In this document: positions 63,001-64,000 of the stretch, in pieces | Position numbering within the stretch: the first letter of the stretch is position 1 | Layout of the letters: the number at the start of each line of letters is the position of its first letter | From: Struthidea cinerea | Lineage: Eukaryota; Chordata; Aves; Passeriformes; Corcoracidae | Direction: 5' to 3' | Length of the DNA: 64,000 bases | Assembly (NCBI GenBank): GCA_013397865.1 | Contig: VZTI01003277.1 | Coordinates: forward strand, 372,001 to 436,000 | Notes under the pieces: model-generated | What the model was told of the DNA's origin: nothing | Database searches by the model: none | The model's input: only the letters and a program-made list of their open reading frames with translations | Position numbers and translations under genes: made by a program

Positions 63001-64000
63001 AATAAAAGGAAAAGGACAAAAAATCTGTCCTACACAATAGCTTCAAGTAAGGCTTTTCTACTATCCTGAGCAATAAAAGAATTGTATGCTATTCTTAACA
63101 AAATTTCTAATTTAGTATTGCTCAACAGGATTCTGGAATGGAAAAAAAAAAGTGCTGAACCACAGCTAACATTTTCTAACAGGCTTAAAACCAAATGTGT
63201 AAGTAGTAATCAAAAAAGATAAAAGAACTATTTTAAAATTATTCTTCCTTGGGTTTGGATTCAAACATGTTTGTACAGTTTTAATGGAATTTAACAGCTT
63301 CTTTCAAAGAAATAAGCAGCAAATATAAGATGTGGGGCAAAGGAAATGTGGCTCAAGAATGCTTTACTTCCTATTCAGGAAGGACACTCAGTTTAGGAAA
63401 AGTCTCTCTGGCCATGCCTATTCACAAGCAGTTTGGTGCCACAGAAATACCAAGTGATGCTGAGAAAGTGGAGATCTGGCAGATGGCTTCTGGATACAAA
63501 GAGTGAACAAGATGGAAACTTGAGTAACAGTGAATGGGTCCTAGCACTGGGCAGACACTTCTGGACACCTCAGTGGTGGTGTCCCTGGTCAGTGAAGAGC
63601 CTGAAGGGCTGGCACCAGTGACAGGGCAGTGCGGGCAGTGAAAGGCCCTCCAAGCACTTAGTGTGTCACAAACAGCAGCACAAACCCATAAAGAAAACCT
63701 GTTAAAGAGATTGAATTTCTACTAATTACTCAATTGAGTTTATCTGGTTTAGTGGAAATTCCCTGAGTCTTGGAGTGGAGGAAAACTAATTGATGCTTCA
63801 ACTGAAATGAAGGATCAGATCTAACCTGGAGGCCAAAAACCAATAGCACACAGTGCCTGTGCTGTGAAATATGAAAGCAAAGAAGGGAAAAATACTGTTG
63901 TAAGAAGACTAGAGAAAGCAACTGAAAACAAAAAAATTAGTCTATCAAAAGACAGTGACAGAAATCAAATGGGTGAAATGAGATGAGCTGGAATGAAAAA
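57050..64000 (-). other. KCNIP4: KCNIP4 intron 1 (3' part; runs off the window)
   Basis: Upstream intron ending in TATTTTTTAG. The first exon (about 20 residues in the 250-residue isoform) and alternative first exons are not seen here. The sequence is AT-rich. No CR1 or LTR was recognised in these 7 kb, and the ORFs (all under 100 codons) have no family resemblance. Confidence 0.85.

Noticed and set aside
51489..64000. Searched for the hydrophobic alternative N-terminal exon of KChIP4a and for the first exon of the 250-residue isoform
   Set aside because: No - strand stretch recalled either. They are presumably further upstream, beyond base 64000.
1..64000. tRNA, rRNA, CRISPR, microRNA hairpins, bacterial-style operons or phage genes
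   Set aside because: None recognised. Intron-exon structure and bird repeats explain the window, and the strongest hairpins are either too short (53419-53462) or too widely spaced (44246-44655) for a microRNA precursor.

Overview
The window is vertebrate genomic DNA, almost certainly from a bird. It is AT-rich, the genes are split by GT-AG introns, and nearly all interspersed repeats are 5'-truncated CR1 LINE fragments ending in the ATTCTATGATTCTATGA-type tail typical of bird genomes. A few endogenous-retrovirus LTR-like segments suggest, but do not prove, a songbird. There are no operons, CRISPR arrays, rRNA or tRNA genes that I can see.

Two protein-coding genes lie tail to tail. The left 5.4 kb (+ strand) holds the last four coding exons of PACRGL (parkin co-regulated gene-like), giving the C-terminal 126 residues, a stop at 5023-5025 and a poly(A) signal at 5383-5388. 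From about 6 kb to the right edge, on the - strand, runs KCNIP4 (KChIP4, a Kv4 potassium-channel-interacting EF-hand protein). Eight coding exons are present, and spliced together they give 230 residues, matching residues 21-250 of the 250-residue isoform. Every junction keeps frame. The first exon or exons and the promoter lie beyond base 64000. The human genes PACRGL and KCNIP4 are likewise convergent neighbours on 4p15.

Layout: 1-5405 PACRGL 3' part; 5406-7867 convergent 3' flanks including the KCNIP4 3' UTR; 7868-16662 KCNIP4 exons 9-6; 23917-23987 exon 5; 28077-28146 exon 4; then a 23.2 kb intron; 51364-51488 exon 3; 56948-57049 exon 2 (a 34-codon cassette); and 57050-64000 intron running off the window. 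Calcium- and magnesium-binding EF-hand loops are split across exon junctions 5/6 and 6/7, and EF-4 lies whole in exon 8.

The most useful observations are: a GC (not GT) 5' splice site on the frame-neutral cassette exon 2; a long pyrimidine microsatellite on the transcript strand just upstream of the exon 3 acceptor, containing the window's one N; a 77-bp inverted repeat with a perfect 40-bp inner part in the large intron; an apparent solo LTR with a target-site duplication at the edge of a 19-bp-stem palindrome; an LTR-like repeat adjoining the exon 8 acceptor; and a bias of CR1 copies against the transcription direction. I found no evidence of a wholly new biological system.
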